Assembly (NCBI GenBank): GCA_949987565.1
Contig: OX465121.1
Span: 3,861,117 to 3,925,116 of the forward strand
DNA from: Luidia sarsii
Lineage: Eukaryota; Echinodermata; Asteroidea; Paxillosida; Luidiidae
DNA length: 64,000 nt
Direction of reading: 5' to 3'
Below the pieces are notes generated by a model, which worked only from the letters and a program-made list of their open reading frames with translations, did not search any database and had not been told where the DNA came from. Shown in pieces: positions 10,096 through 23,028 of this stretch. Within the stretch, counting starts at the first letter, position 1. The number at the start of each line of letters is the position of its first letter. Both the position numbers and the translations under genes were made by a program.

Positions 10096-13000
10096 AAGTT
10101 TAGACCAATTGCGCGACCAACGTTTACAGGCCATCACGTGATTAAATCTCATTTGGTGCAGAACCGACCGGAAACAGAGTAAAGAAGACTATCATAACGA
10201 GAAATATATGTCTGTTGTGAAACAGAGCATAGAGCTTTTCCGCTTCTGTTTTTAACAAGTCATAGAATAGCCCCATTCCTACTCCAAAACGCATGTACAT
10301 ATTTTGTGCACAAAGCCTATGGGACTCGAGTGTGGTATTCAAAAATTCATAAAAAATATAAACAATGGTCCTTCGGTTCCAAACTTTAGATTTGGAATGT
10401 CTAGCATGATAGCTAACTACATGCCAAATTTCGAGATGATCGGCCAATGCCTTATATGTGTTTTAAAATCACACATTTTGATGACGTCATGATTGCGTAA
10501 CGCCATTTTGGCTCCGGAAGGTGTTTCTAAACCATGTCCCCAATAGATATCAAAGAAAAAATGAAAAAAATCTCGCTCCGTTGGCCAAATATGCTCATTT
10601 CAATGTGAAAATCTGAAAAGTTCATGACCTCATAAATATTCATGAGATGACGTCACGGTCAATTGATGGCAATTTTTGGATACACCTTTTCCCAACTTAG
10701 ATACAGTACAAAGTTGAAACCAAATGAACTTGTACTTTTGCTTTTAATGGATTTTGAAATTTGCCCCTTTAAAGCAAGGTCACGTGACACGTGATGACTC
10801 ATGATGATATCAAGGTGTTTAGGATCAATTTCAGCATGGGCTTCATGCATTTGCCACGTTTGAAAAAAATCCAAGTCTGTTCAATGACTAAAGTCGTGCT
10901 TACAAAACCCCTGTGCATTGTCTATGGGCTTTGGGGGAGAAGAAGAAGAAGAAACTAGAAACATACGTCTGTTGTAACAGAACGTGTAGCTTTTCCTTTT
11001 TTTTCCCGAAGAAAGACCAAGTTGAAAATCTGAAAACCAGTAGCACATGCATGATTACTACAGTACTTCCGGTCTGGACCGGAGGAAAGGGTCACATGAC
11101 ATGAGGAAGGTCATGAAACCTAATTGGTCCCTGAAACTCCTCTCACATGCTATATGCGCTAGCAACAGCACAACAAGGGAGTTAACCATTGATTTAATAA
11201 GATGACCTCATCATCATAATTATTGCAATATTTGGATACATTGTTGCCCAACTTAGATATATGCTAAATATCGATCCTGCGGGATCTAAGATCGTGGCGT
11301 GATTGCACATGCCAGGTTGGCCCTTTAAAGGGTGGTCACGTGACAACTCAAGCACAAACAAACGAAAAAAAAAACAGTTTTACTGTATATTGGTGTAAAG
11401 CCCTTTTAGCATCGTTTTGATTGAGTTCATGAAGGTGGCAACTCTGTTTCGAACCTGTACCATCCATTCCTACCCCAAAAGGCACACCAACGTATCGTGC
11501 ACAAAGTCTATGGGACTAAGAAATGATATTTAACAAATCATAATAATTCAAAACAATGTTTAATCGGTTGCATACTCAGGATTTAAGATGTCTAGCCCAA
11601 TAGCTAACTGGCCACCAAATTTCGAGAAGATTGACCATTGGCTAATATGTGCTTTAAAATCACGCATTTTGATGACGTCACGATTGCGTCATGACATTTT
11701 GTTCCCGGAGGATGTTTCTAAACTACATCCCCATTAGATATAAACGAAAAAATGAAAAAAATCTTGCTCCGTTGGCCAAATATGCTCAATTTAATGTTAA
11801 AATTTTAAAAGTTTATGACCTCATTAATGTTCATGAGATGACGTCACGATCAAATGAGGGCAATTTTTGGATACATCTTTTCCCAACTTAGATATGCTGC
11901 AAAATTGAAACCAAACGAATTTGCATTTTTGCTTTTATTTGAGTTTGAAATTTGCCCCTTTAAAGGGCTGTCACGTGACACGTGGTGACGTCATGAAGAT
12001 ATCACTTTTTGCAATGAATCTCCATCTACTAACCTAAGTATGTGCCAAGTTTGAAGCCATTTGTATTTGATATTAGGCCCTTAATGGATTTCACAGCCAA
12101 TTTGTACACAAACCTATGGCCCTTATTATAAAAAAACCTAAACAATGAAAAACAAAGGAAATTCCGGAAATATGTTTTGATATTTTCAATCCGGGGTTTA
12201 TGTTGAGTCGGTTGAAGACAAAATAAAAATACGATTTTTTCTTCGTTCAGGTAGTAATCTTCGTCTGAAGTTTAGATCTACCTACGTGAATCCATAATTA
12301 ATGACTACACTACAGTGTAGTGTACAAGTTGCCCCTTTAAAGCACGTGCATATTATGCGCACAAAGTGTATGGGACTACATTATAATATGAACAAAATCA
12401 TAACAATTCTGAACAATGGTTTATTAATTCCCAACTCAAGATTTAGAATGTCTAGCCCAATAGCTAACTGCCCAACAAATTTCGAGAAGATTGTCCAATG
12501 GCGAATATGTGTTTTAAAAACACGCATTTTGATGACGTCACGATTGCGTCATGGCATTTTGGCCCCGGAGGGTGTTTCTAGACTACATCCCTAATAGATA
12601 TAAACAAAAACAATAAAAAAATCTTGCTCCGTTGGCCAAATATGCTCATTTAAATGTTAAAATCTGAAAAGTTTATGACCTCATTAATATTCATGAGATG
12701 ACGTCACGATCAAATGAGGGCAATTTTTGGATACACCTTTTCCCAACTTAGATATAGTGCAAACTTGGAACAAAACAAAATTATTTTTTTGCTTTTATTG
12801 CAATTTGAAATTTGCCCCTTTAAAGCGCTGTCACGTGACACATGGTGACGTCATGAAGTTTTAAAGACAACTGTGCACAACTTCAGCATGGGCTCTATAC
12901 ATTTGCAAAGTTTCAAAAAAATCCAAGTGTGTTCAATGGCCAAAGTGGCGCTTACTAAAACCCTGTACAAAGTCTATGGGATTATTCCGACCAGAAAAAG

Positions 13001-15454
13001 AAGAAGAAGAAGAAGAAGAAGAAGAAGAAGAAGAAACTAGAGATTTATGTCTGTTTGCTAACAGAACATAACGCTTTTCCGCATCTGCCTCTCTTAAAAA
13101 AAAAAAAAAAAAAAAATATTGACATCAGCGGGATTCGAACTCGGAACCTCAATTTCTACCCCAAAACGCACGTGCATATTTCGTGCACAAAGTGTATGGG
13201 ACATCATTACATTTTTCAAAAAATCATAATAATTCTGAACAATGGTCAATTGCTTCCAAACTCAGGATTTAGAATGTCTAGCCCAATAGCTAAATGCCCA
13301 CCAAATTTCGAGGCGATTGACCTTTGGCAAATATGCGTTTTAAAAACACGCATTTTGATGACGTCACGATTGCGTCATGGCATTTTTGCCCCGGAGGGTG
13401 TTTGTAAACTACATCCCTAATAGATATAATCGAAAAAATGAAAAAAATCTTGCTCCGTTGGCCAAATATGCTCAATTGAATGTTAAAATCTTAAAAGTGT
13501 ATGACCTCATTAATATTCATGAGATGACGTCACGATCAAATGAGGGCAATTTTTGGATACACCTTTTCCCAACTTAGATATACTGTAAAATTGAAACCAA
13601 ACGAAATTGCTTTTTTGCTTTTATTGCAGTTTGAAATTTGCCCCTTTAAAGCGCTGTCACGTGACACGTCATGACGTCATGATGTTTTCAAGACAACTGT
13701 GCACAACTTCAGCATGGGCTCTATACATTTGCAAAGTTTCAAAAAAATCCAAGTGTGTTCAATGACCAAAGTGGCGCTTACTAAAACCCTGTAAAAAGTC
13801 TATGGGATTATTCCGACCAGAAAAAGAAGAAGAAAAAAAAAACTAGAGATTTATGTCTGTTGGCAAACAGAACATAATGCTTTTCCGCATCCGGTTCTCT
13901 AAAAAAAAAAAAAAAAAAAAATTATGAAAAAAAAATTGACATCAACGGGATTCGAACTCGGAACCTCCATTCCTAACCCAAAACGCACGTGCATATTTTG
14001 TGCACAAAGTTTATGGGACATCATTATATTTTTCAAAAAATCATATAAAATCAAAACAATGGTCGATTACTTTTAAACTCAGGATTATGAATGTCTAGCA
14101 CAATAGCTACCTGCACACCAAATTTCGAGACGATTGACGTTTGGCAAATATGCGTTTTAAAAACACGCATTTTGATGACGTCACGATTGCGTCATGGCAT
14201 TTTGGTTACGGAGGGTGTTTCTAAACTACATGCCCAATAGATATAATCAAAAAAAGGAAAAAAATCTTGCTCCGTTGGCCAAATATGCTCAATTGAATGT
14301 TAAAATTGCAAAAGTTTATGACCTCATTAATATTCATGAGATGACGTCACGATCAAATGAGGGCAATTTTTGGATACACCTTTTCCCAACTTAGATATAG
14401 TGCAAACTTGGAACAAAACGAAATTGTTTTTTTGCTTTTATTGCAGTTTGAAATTTGTCCCTTTAAAGCGCTATCACGTGACACGTGGTGACGTCATGAA
14501 GTTTTAAAGACAACTGTGCACGACTTCAGCAAGGGCTCTATACATTTGCAAAGTTTCAAAAAAATCCAAGTGTGTTCAATGGCCAAAGTGGCGCTTACTA
14601 AAACCCTGTACAAAGTCTATGGGAAAATTCCGACCAGAAAAAGAAGAAGAAAAAAAAACTAGAGATTTATGTCTGTTGGCTAACAGAACATAACGCTTTT
14701 CCGCATCTGCCTCTCTTAAAAAAAAAAAAAAAAAAAATATTGACATCAGCGGGATTCGAACTCGGAACCTCAATTTCTACCCCAAAACGCACGTGCATAT
14801 TTCGTGCACAAAGTGTATGGGACTTCATTATAACATTAACAAAATCATAATAATTCTGAACAATGGTCGATTGTTTCCAAACTCAGGATTCAGAATGTCT
14901 AGCCCAATAGCTAGATGCCTAGCAAATTTCAAGACGATTGATCTTTGGCAAATATGCGTTTTAAAAACACGCGTTTTGATGACGTCACGATTGCGTCATG
15001 GCATTTTGGCCCAGGAGGGTGTTTATAAACTACATCCCCAATAGATATAATCGAAAAAATGAAAAAAATCTTGCTCCGTTGGCCAAATATGTTCAATTGA
15101 ATGTTAAAATCGTAAAAGTTTATGACCTCATTTATATTCATGAGATGACGTCACGATCAAATGAGGGCAATTTTTGGATACACCTTTTCCCAGTGCAAAT
15201 TTGTGCAAATTTGAAACCAAACGACCTTAAACTTTTGCATATAATGGAGTTTGAAATTTGCCCCTTTAAAGCGCTGTCACGTGACACGTGGTGACGTCAT
15301 GGCAATTCTAAGACAACTGTGCACTAGCTCAACATAAGCTCTATGCATTTGCAAAGTTTGAAAAAAATCCAAGTGTGTTCAATGGCAAAAGTGCCGTGGA
15401 GAAAAACCCTGTACAAAGTCTATGGGAAAATTCCGACCAGAAAAAGAAGAAGAA

Positions 15455-15630
15455 GAAGACAAAAAAAAAAAATCAGAACAAGAACAATAGCTTTTCCGCT
15501 ACGCGGCGGAAAAGCTAAAAAATCAGAACAAGAACAATAGCTTTTCCGCTACGCGGCGGAAAAGCTAAAAAAAAAAAAATCAGAACAAGAACAATAGCTT
15601 TTCCGTATGGAACGGAAAAGCTAAAAACTA
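15455..15630. repeat. Hairpin minisatellite inside satellite unit 6
   Basis: Three units of about 50-57 bp each carry AATCAGAACAAGAACAATAG and a perfect hairpin, TAGCTTTTCCGCTACGC with GCGGAAAAGCTA, or the TATGGAA loop version. The run sits just after the GAA microsatellite. Confidence 0.85.
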
Positions 15631-16454
15631 GAGATTTATGTCTGTTGGCTAACAGAACATAACGCTTTTCCGCATCTGCCTCTCTTTAAAAAAAAATAAA
15701 AAAAAAATATTGACATCAGCGGGATTCGAACTCGGAACCTCAATTTCTACCCCAAAACGCACGTGCATATTTCGTGCACAAAGTGTATGGGACATCATTA
15801 TATTTTTCAAAAAATCATAATAATTCTGAACAATGGCCAATTGCTTCCAAACTCAGGATTTAGAATGTCTAGCCCAATAGCTAAATGCCCACCAAATTTC
15901 GAGGCGATTGACCTTTGGCAAATATGCGTTTTAAAAACACGCATTTTGATGACGTCACGATTGCGTCATGGCATTTTTGCCCCGGAGGGTGTTTGTAAAC
16001 TACATCCCCAATAGATATAATCGAAAAAATGAAAAAAATCTTCCTCCGTTGGTCAAATATGCTCAATTGAATGTTAAAATTGCAAAAGTTTATGACCTCA
16101 TTAATATTCATGAGATGACGTCACGATCAAATGAGGGCAATTTTTGGATACACCTTTACCCAACTTAAATATACTGCAAAATTGAAACCAAACGAACTTG
16201 TACTTTTGCTTTTATTGGAGTTTGAAATTTGTCCCTTTAAAGCGCTGTCACGTGACACGTGGTGACGTCATTAAGTTTTAAAGACAACTGTGCACAACTT
16301 CAGCATGGGCTCTATACATTTGCAAAGTTTCAAAAAAATTCAAGTGTGTTCAATGACCAAAGTGGCGCTTACTAAAACCCTGTACAAAGTCTATGGGATT
16401 ATTCCGACCAGAAAAAGAAGAAGAAGAAGAAGAAGAAGAAGAAGACAAAAAAAA

Positions 16455-16756
16455 AATCAGAACAAGAACAATAGCTTTTCCGTATGGAACGGAAAAGCTA
16501 AAAAAAATCAGAACAAGAACAATAGCTTTTCCGTATGGAACGGAAAAGCTAAAAAAAAAATCAGAACAAGAACAATAGCTTTTCCGTATGGAACGGAAAA
16601 GCTAAAAATCAGAACAAGAACAATAGCTTTTCCGTATGGAACGGAAAAGCTAAAAAAAAAATCAGAACAAGAACAATAGCTTTTCCGTATGGAACGGAAA
16701 AGCTAAAAATCAGAACAAGAACAATAGCTTTTCCGTATGGAACGGAAAAGCTAACT
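16455..16756. repeat. Hairpin minisatellite inside satellite unit 7
   Basis: Six units repeat TCAGAACAAGAACAATAG plus the hairpin GCTTTTCCGT-ATGG-AACGGAAAAGC, with alternating spacer lengths (A-runs of 3-9). All six use the TATGGAA loop, so this block was homogenised separately from the block at 15455. Confidence 0.85.
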
Positions 16757-17604
16757 AGAAATTTATGTCTGTTGGCAAACAGAACATAACGCTTTTCCGC
16801 ATCTGGTTCTCTTTAATAAAAAAAATTTAAAAAAAATTGATGAAAAAAAAATTGACATCAACGGGATTCGAACGCCTAACCTCCATTCCTAACACAATAC
16901 GCACGTGCATATTTTGTGCACAAAGTGTATTGGACCTCATTATATTTTTCAAAAAATCATAATAATTCTGAACAATGATCGATTGCTTCCAAACTCAGGA
17001 TTATGAATGTCTAGCCCAATAGCTACCTGCACATCAAATTTCGAGAAGATTGACCTTTGGCAAATATGTGTTTTAAAAACACGCATTTTGATGACGTCAC
17101 GATTGCGTCATGGCATTTTGGCCCCAGAGGGTGTTTCTAGACTACATCCCTAATAGATATAAACAAAAACAATAAAAAAATCTTGCTCCGTTGGCCAAAT
17201 ATGCTCAATTGAATGTTAAAATCTTAAAAGTTTATGACCTCATTAATATTCATGAGATGACGTCACGATCATATGAGGGCAATTTTTGGATACACCTTTT
17301 CCCAACTTAAATATACTGCAAAATTTAAACCAAACGAACTTGTACTTTTGCTTTTATTGGAGTTTGAAATTTGTCCCTTTAAAGCGCTGTCACGTGACAC
17401 GTGGTGACGTCATTAAGTTTTAAAGACAACTGTGCACAACTTCAGCATGGGCTCTATACATTTGCAAAGTTTCAAAAAAATCCAAGTGTGTTCAATGACC
17501 AAAGTGGCGCTTACTAAAACCCTGTACAAAGTCTATGGGATTATTCCGACCAGAAGAAGAAGAAGAAGAAGAAGAAGAAGAAGAAGAAGAAGAAGACAAA
17601 AAAA

Positions 17605-17820
17605 AAAAATCAGAACAAGAACAATAGCTTTTCCGTATGGAACGGAAAAGCTAAAAAAAAAATCAGAACAAGAACAATAGCTTTTCCGCTACGCGGCGGA
17701 AAAGCTAAAAATCAGAACAAGAACAATAGCTTTTCCGCTACGCGGCGGAAAAGCTAAAAAAAAAAGCTGAACAACAGATATAGCTTTTCCGCTTCCCTGG
17801 AAGCGGCGGAAAAGCTAATT
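17605..17820. repeat. Hairpin minisatellite at the end of the satellite
   Basis: Four units mix both loop types, and the last carries a longer hairpin, GCTTTTCCGCTTCC with GGAAGCGGCGGAAAAGC. The satellite stops immediately after it at 17820. Confidence 0.85.
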
Positions 17821-18940
17821 AGTACTGCCCGCATTCCTCTGTGTACATATCCGTCGCTGCTGTATATACATTGTTGTATACAGTACAGCAGAGAAAAGTT
17901 CATCACCCGAGCGAGCGAGCAGTGTGGTTTCCGCTTTTCTTGCAAGTCATCCATGGCAATTTTTTTTATGTATCGCCAAGCGACAGCATCTCCTTATAGT
18001 TGACGAAAATATCATCGATAACCATCCAATTCCCGAACCAGATAAACCTCAAGTTCAAGGCGGCGACCTTGCTAGATATCTGCTAGTTTATCCCTATCTG
18101 CACTGGCAGGAGGACTCTGAGCCCCACCCCCCAAAAAAAATGTTTTGTTACTGCATCTCGACAACTAAAAAAAATGGATACACGATTCATGACTTATTTT
18201 CTTGCGCACATTTTGCTGCCTCATTTGTCCATATCGGACATACCTATTTGGTGTTACATGTCAATTATTATGTGTTGGTCACTACAATGGTATACATTTG
18301 TGTACAGTTTAATGCTGTCAGACAGTGGCTTGTTTTTTATGAATCGCGCTCAGGAATTGATGTTGCACCGATTTCATGCTCTTGTATCATTCTGAGAGAA
18401 ACTAATTAGAGGTGGGTAACAATTAAAAAAAACTATAAGTAATAAAACAAGTACCGGCTTTTTTGCTGTAACTTCAGGGAAGTTGAGTTTAAACTGTAGA
18501 CATACAATTAAATCAGAACTGAATGAGTTTCTCACCTGGGAAACCTTATTCAAGTTTTTGACATAGTTTTCCCATGCTTTAACATGCCTTACCGCTAAAT
18601 TTAGAAAATATCGCAAAAATGCATTTAGATCTTCATTATGAATAGTTAATTAGCTAATTTTTCGTCAAATTTGTGTATTTGATTAAGTTTTGATTATGCA
18701 ATCAGATTCAGCACATGGACAACATTTTATCTGCAAGCAAAATGTCTTGGTCATCGGACCTTTTTGAGATCGATAGGGGGCCTCCGCGTATTTTCATGGA
18801 GAGAAGTCAACTGATTCAAAGGAAGTAGGCCCACTATTCTAGCTTACTTTTCTCAATTACATGCAAGACATACCCAGTTCCTCCAAACAAGATGAGACAA
18901 ACTGACAAGGACATTTTGAAACCATTTGAACAATCAGCTC
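17821..18940. other. Unassigned intergenic DNA
   Basis: A short palindromic stretch TATACATTGTTGTATACAGT is seen near 17865. The 161-codon plus-strand frame at 17924-18409 has no recognisable domain and no supporting splice or promoter evidence. Confidence 0.4.
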
Positions 18941-21900
18941 AGAAAGTTGACTGGTTCGGTTTTCCGAAATAGCTATCCGATGGAAAACAGGGAACGTGAA
19001 CGGCAACGGAAATGCGTTGCAGAACCACACATGTGCGAGCCCGAATATATATTGCAGCACACGCTTTGACGGGTTAGATTCTTTCGGTCGTGTCGGCATG
19101 TTTTTCGACGTCCAAGTGCGGCTTATCCTAGGAGTGTAAGGGAAAAGAATACACGTTTATTTCACTGCTGCGATCTTCAACAAGGAATCCGACTGGCATG
19201 TCAAAGGATTAGCCATTTCTTTGCTCCTGAAAATCTGTTCTCTTGAAAAACGTGCACTGACAGTTTGTAGGTGCACGTTTTTCAAAATCAATTTTCAATC
19301 AAGTTTTAATATCGCACACGGGACTTATACTGTAGCCCCATGCTCACTTTGCTTTGCCTGCTATTTTGGCTATGAATGAATACATGTAAATCTAGACGTG
19401 GGTGAAAATAGAAATAGTTATATGCTGCCATGTTATTATTATTATAGTCTGGAGTAGTGAAAGCCTGAAGCGCTCAACCGGTATGTGCTCACGTCGCTCC
19501 ATTCATAATTATTCAATCGTAATCATTGTGTTAACATGCACTACATGTACATGTACAGCAGAGCTGGGATCGCACAAAATGGGTGAACTCAAGTCAAGCA
19601 AATCAATAACGTGAAAGCACTGTGTCTTCCCGTGTAATTTTCTTTTCAAAATCAAAGGGGGCTAGCATATACATGTACGCAAAACCAGTTCAGAATCCGA
19701 TGAACTGTTAGTCGATAACAAGGATAGCGATTCTGAAAACGGATTTCCTATGGCAACAGGGAATGTGAACGGCAACGGAAATGCGTTGCAAAACCACACA
19801 TGTACGAGCCCGGAAATACATTGCAGCACACGCTTTGACGGGTTAGATTCTTTCGGTCGTGTGTGCGGCTTATCCTAGGAGTGTCAGGGAATAGAATACA
19901 CGTTTAATCCACTGCTGCGATCTTCAACAAGGAATCCGACTGGCATGTCAAAGGAATTGTCATTTGTTTTGCTCCTGAAAATCTGTTCTCTTGACAAACG
20001 TGCAATGACAGTTTGTAGGTGTACGTTTTTCAAAATCAAAGGCCGCTAGTACGCAAAACCAGACGTCTCTGGTTCAGTCAAAGGTTCTCCTTGCATTTTT
20101 CTTTTTAAATCAAAAATTAGAGCCTAACTTTGCTTGCGCATTTTTGTCTGGCTTCATTCGTATGAAAGCCTTTGTAAGATGTATTTACTTATTTGTTATT
20201 GATTTATATTTATATATTATATATCCATATATTATATATATATGTATACAATATTTATCTATTTAGGAATCTGACTGGCATGTCAAAGGATTTGTCATTT
20301 TTTGGCTTCTGAAAAATCTGTTCTCTTGAAAAGCGTGCACTGACAGTCTGTAGGTTCAATGTAACGCTTCCAAGACAAGAGTAATGGACCGAGTCTTCAC
20401 CCAGTGACGTCACCAAGGACGGCCTCCACGGGGGCGTTGCTGCTCCCCTTCCAAACTTCAGTATTTTTGTGTTCAATCTTTCAAAATTCGGAAAAAAAAT
20501 GCATGGATGTATTCTTGACACCATATAGTATTTTTTGAAGTGTGGAAACTATAAGGCGTGGCTCCAAACTCCCCAAAACATGAGCACTACCAGTACCACT
20601 CCCTTGGCACCGGATACAGTTTAACCACTTCGCGCCGGGACCTCCAAAATCGGAGCACCGTTGGTTTGACTATGCGACGGGCCCTCCGAATCCGGGCACC
20701 ACAACTTTCCACATTTAAAACAAAGACTCTTTTTTCAGCTTAGAACATAGCAATACGAATCATGACAAAATGTAGTGTTTATTGTTTAGATGACATAATA
20801 CCGTTCATAACAGCAATATACAATAGCTGACGGTCTGACATTGATAACAAAAATATTACCCACCCATTGTTCTGGTACCCCACAACCCATGCCTTAGGTA
20901 TGCCCACGTACACACACACAAGTCCGTTACAAGGCCCAATGGGCCCTTTTTTTTCGAACGGAAAATTTCTTGACAAAGCCACAACGATGTCCGAATTGTG
21001 AAAGGTTTTACTCTCTTATACCCATAGCATACCCTTCTCGATTTGTTTTCAAATAAATGTCTTGTTCCGGTTGTTTTAGCGAGATTTGAAAAAAAAACCT
21101 CCGTATGGCGGTCATGGGTGCTGTAAGACCACCCGGCGTGAAGTGGTTTTAATATCGCACACGGGACTTATACTGTAGCCCCATGTTCACTTTGCTTTGC
21201 CTGCTATTTTGGCTATGAATGAATACATGTAAATCTAGACGTGGCTAAAAATAGAAATAGTTATACGCTGCAATGTTATTATTATTATAGTCTGGAGTAG
21301 TGAAAGCCTGAAGCGCTCAACCGGTATGTGCTCACGTCGCTCCATTCATAATTATTCAATCGTAACCATTGTGTTAACATGCACTACATGTACATGTACA
21401 GCAGAGCTGGGATCGCACAAAATGGTTGAACTCAAGTCAAGCAAATCAATAACGTGAAAGCACTGTGTCTTCCCGTGTAATTTTCTTTTCAAAATCAAAG
21501 GGGGCTAGTATATACATGTACGCAAAACCAGTTCAGAATCCGATGAACTGTTAGTCGATAACAAGGATAGCGATTCTGAAAACGGATTTCCTATGGCAAC
21601 AGGGAATGTGAACGGCAACGGAAATGCGTTGCAAAACCACACATGTACGAGCCCGGAAATACATTGCAGCACACGCTTTGACGGGTTAGATTCTTTCGGT
21701 CGTGTGTGCGGCTTATCCTAGGAGTGTCAGGGAATAGAATACACGTTTAATCCACTGCTGCGATCTTCAACAAGGAATCCGACTGGCATGTCAAAGGAAT
21801 TGTCATTTGTTTTGCTCCTGAAAATCTGTTCTCTTGACAAACGTGCAATGACAGTTTGTAGGTGTACGTTTTTCAAAATCAAAGGCCGCTAGTACGCAAA

Positions 21901-22020
21901 ACCAAACGTCTCTGGTTCAGTCAAAGGTTCTCCTTGCATTTTTCTTTTTAAATCAAAAATTAGAGCCTACCTTTGCTTGCGCATTTTTGTCTGGCTTCAT
22001 TCATATGAAAGTCTGTGTAA
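18940..22020. repeat. Imperfect duplication, copies at 19300-20150 and 21146-22010
   Basis: The two copies agree over about 860 bp with few differences, running from TTTTAATATCGCACACGGGA to GATGTATTTACT. Within each, the block GAACGGCAACGGAAATGCGT to CACGTTTTTCAAAATCAA also occurs a third time at 18970-19290. The DNA between them (20150-21145) contains an AT microsatellite (20198-20262), another partial third-block copy (20270-20360) and otherwise nothing recognised. No coding gene was found in any copy. Confidence 0.85.
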
Positions 22021-22029
22021 GATGTATTT

Positions 22030-22690
22030 ACTGATTTATTATCTATTTCATTATCCGGAACATACACGTCACATCACAAATATATAGTAATGGTGATAAT
22101 AACTCTGGATGGCACCTTAAACGCAATGGCACATTGAAAGCAATCTCAAGGTTGACGCGGGGTTGAAAATTGTGGGAAACGTCGCCGATTTTCAACCCCG
22201 CCTCAACCCCAAGATTTGTCTAGTGTGAAACGGCCTATAATTATGAAAGCCGTACGTATAATGTACGGCAGCCGGCAGTGTCTGGTGCCGCATTGCCTCA
22301 TAGAAGATTGACGGCAATCCTGCATGTTCTCCCGATTGTATCTATTACCATAATTCCAGACTTACCAGTAACCAGATTGACTTGCAGAGGCCCGATCTTT
22401 TGGAGTTGTGTTTCAATCGATTCCGAGTGGCAGAATAAAATGTGTTTCCTCTGCTATAATCGATTTCTGTACTGCGTTTTGAAAAAAAAATAATAAAGCC
22501 TCAATTTGGAATTTGACCTAGCACTCTACGCATCGTTGCCGTGGGAAAACAAACAGTACGGAGCCCACAAGAGAACATTTTTTGCGGGGCCACATTTCTT
22601 TTTCAAGATAATAATTATATTTGTGTACCACCAACGTTTTGAATATGAGTCCCTCTCGACTTTGTCTTATTTACTAAACTGTATGTTCAC
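22030..22690. other. Intergenic DNA with a 19-bp inverted repeat
   Basis: TTGACGCGGGGTTGAAAAT (22153-22171) is followed, after a 16-base loop, by ATTTTCAACCCCGCCTCAA, a near-perfect hairpin with one mismatch. It may be a solo foldback element. Nothing else was recognised. Confidence 0.5.
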
Positions 22691-22695
22691 CCGTT

Positions 22696-23028
22696 GATAT
22701 GTTAAAAGCCCTACATACCATTGGTAATTGTCTTAGAAACACGTCCATACTTTGTATAATCCAGCATATGCATGGAATAACACACCTGTGTAAGTTTGAG
22801 CTCAATCCGTTAACAACGTCGCGAGAAATTCGTGAAAAACTGGCGCCTTCTTTCGTCAAACTGTGGCAAATTCGAGGATCGTAAAATGCTCCTAGCATAC
22901 CGGTAATTTTCAACAGCGCCACCGTGCGTTTAAACAGAAACATTGCGAGTAAATCTCGAAATAGTTGTCGGGAATTGCGAATGGACCATGTTGGATTCGT
23001 GAAAAAATTTGTGTAGGGGCTTTATGGC
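22696..23028. mobile_element. MITE family D copy (diverged)
   Basis: The left end AAAGCCCTACATACCATTGG and right end TTGTGTAGGGGCTTTA are inverted repeats. The inside has AGCATATGCATGGAATAACA and CACACCTGTG, as in the copies at 32095-32437, 32437-32800 and 59020-59385. A fragment of the same family ends at 23880. Confidence 0.65.

Larger units (their letters stand above)
10096..17820. repeat. Large tandem satellite with CRE and E-box sites, eight units
   Basis: Eight head-to-tail units share a marker, GATGACGTCA, at 10480, 11671, 12531, 13357, 14174, 14978, 15948 and 17090, so spacing is 1191, 860, 826, 817, 804, 970 and 1142. A typical unit holds, in order: a T-arm-like GGGATTCGAACTC; GCACGTGCATATTTCGTGC; three TGACGTCA palindromes; TGCTCCGTTGGCCAAATATG; GGATACACCTTTTCCCAACT; CACGTGACACGTGGTGACGT; a GAA microsatellite; and an A-run. 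The outer units are more diverged and the central ones closer, as expected for unequal exchange. Short open frames recur in the same place in each unit but shift or break, so I do not call genes here. Confidence 0.93.

Noticed and set aside
12301..17680. Recurring 60-130-codon frames (for example MTSRSNEGNFWIHLFPT) in satellite units
   Set aside because: They recur because the units are alike. Lengths and starts vary, several copies are broken, and frames run into GAA and A runs.
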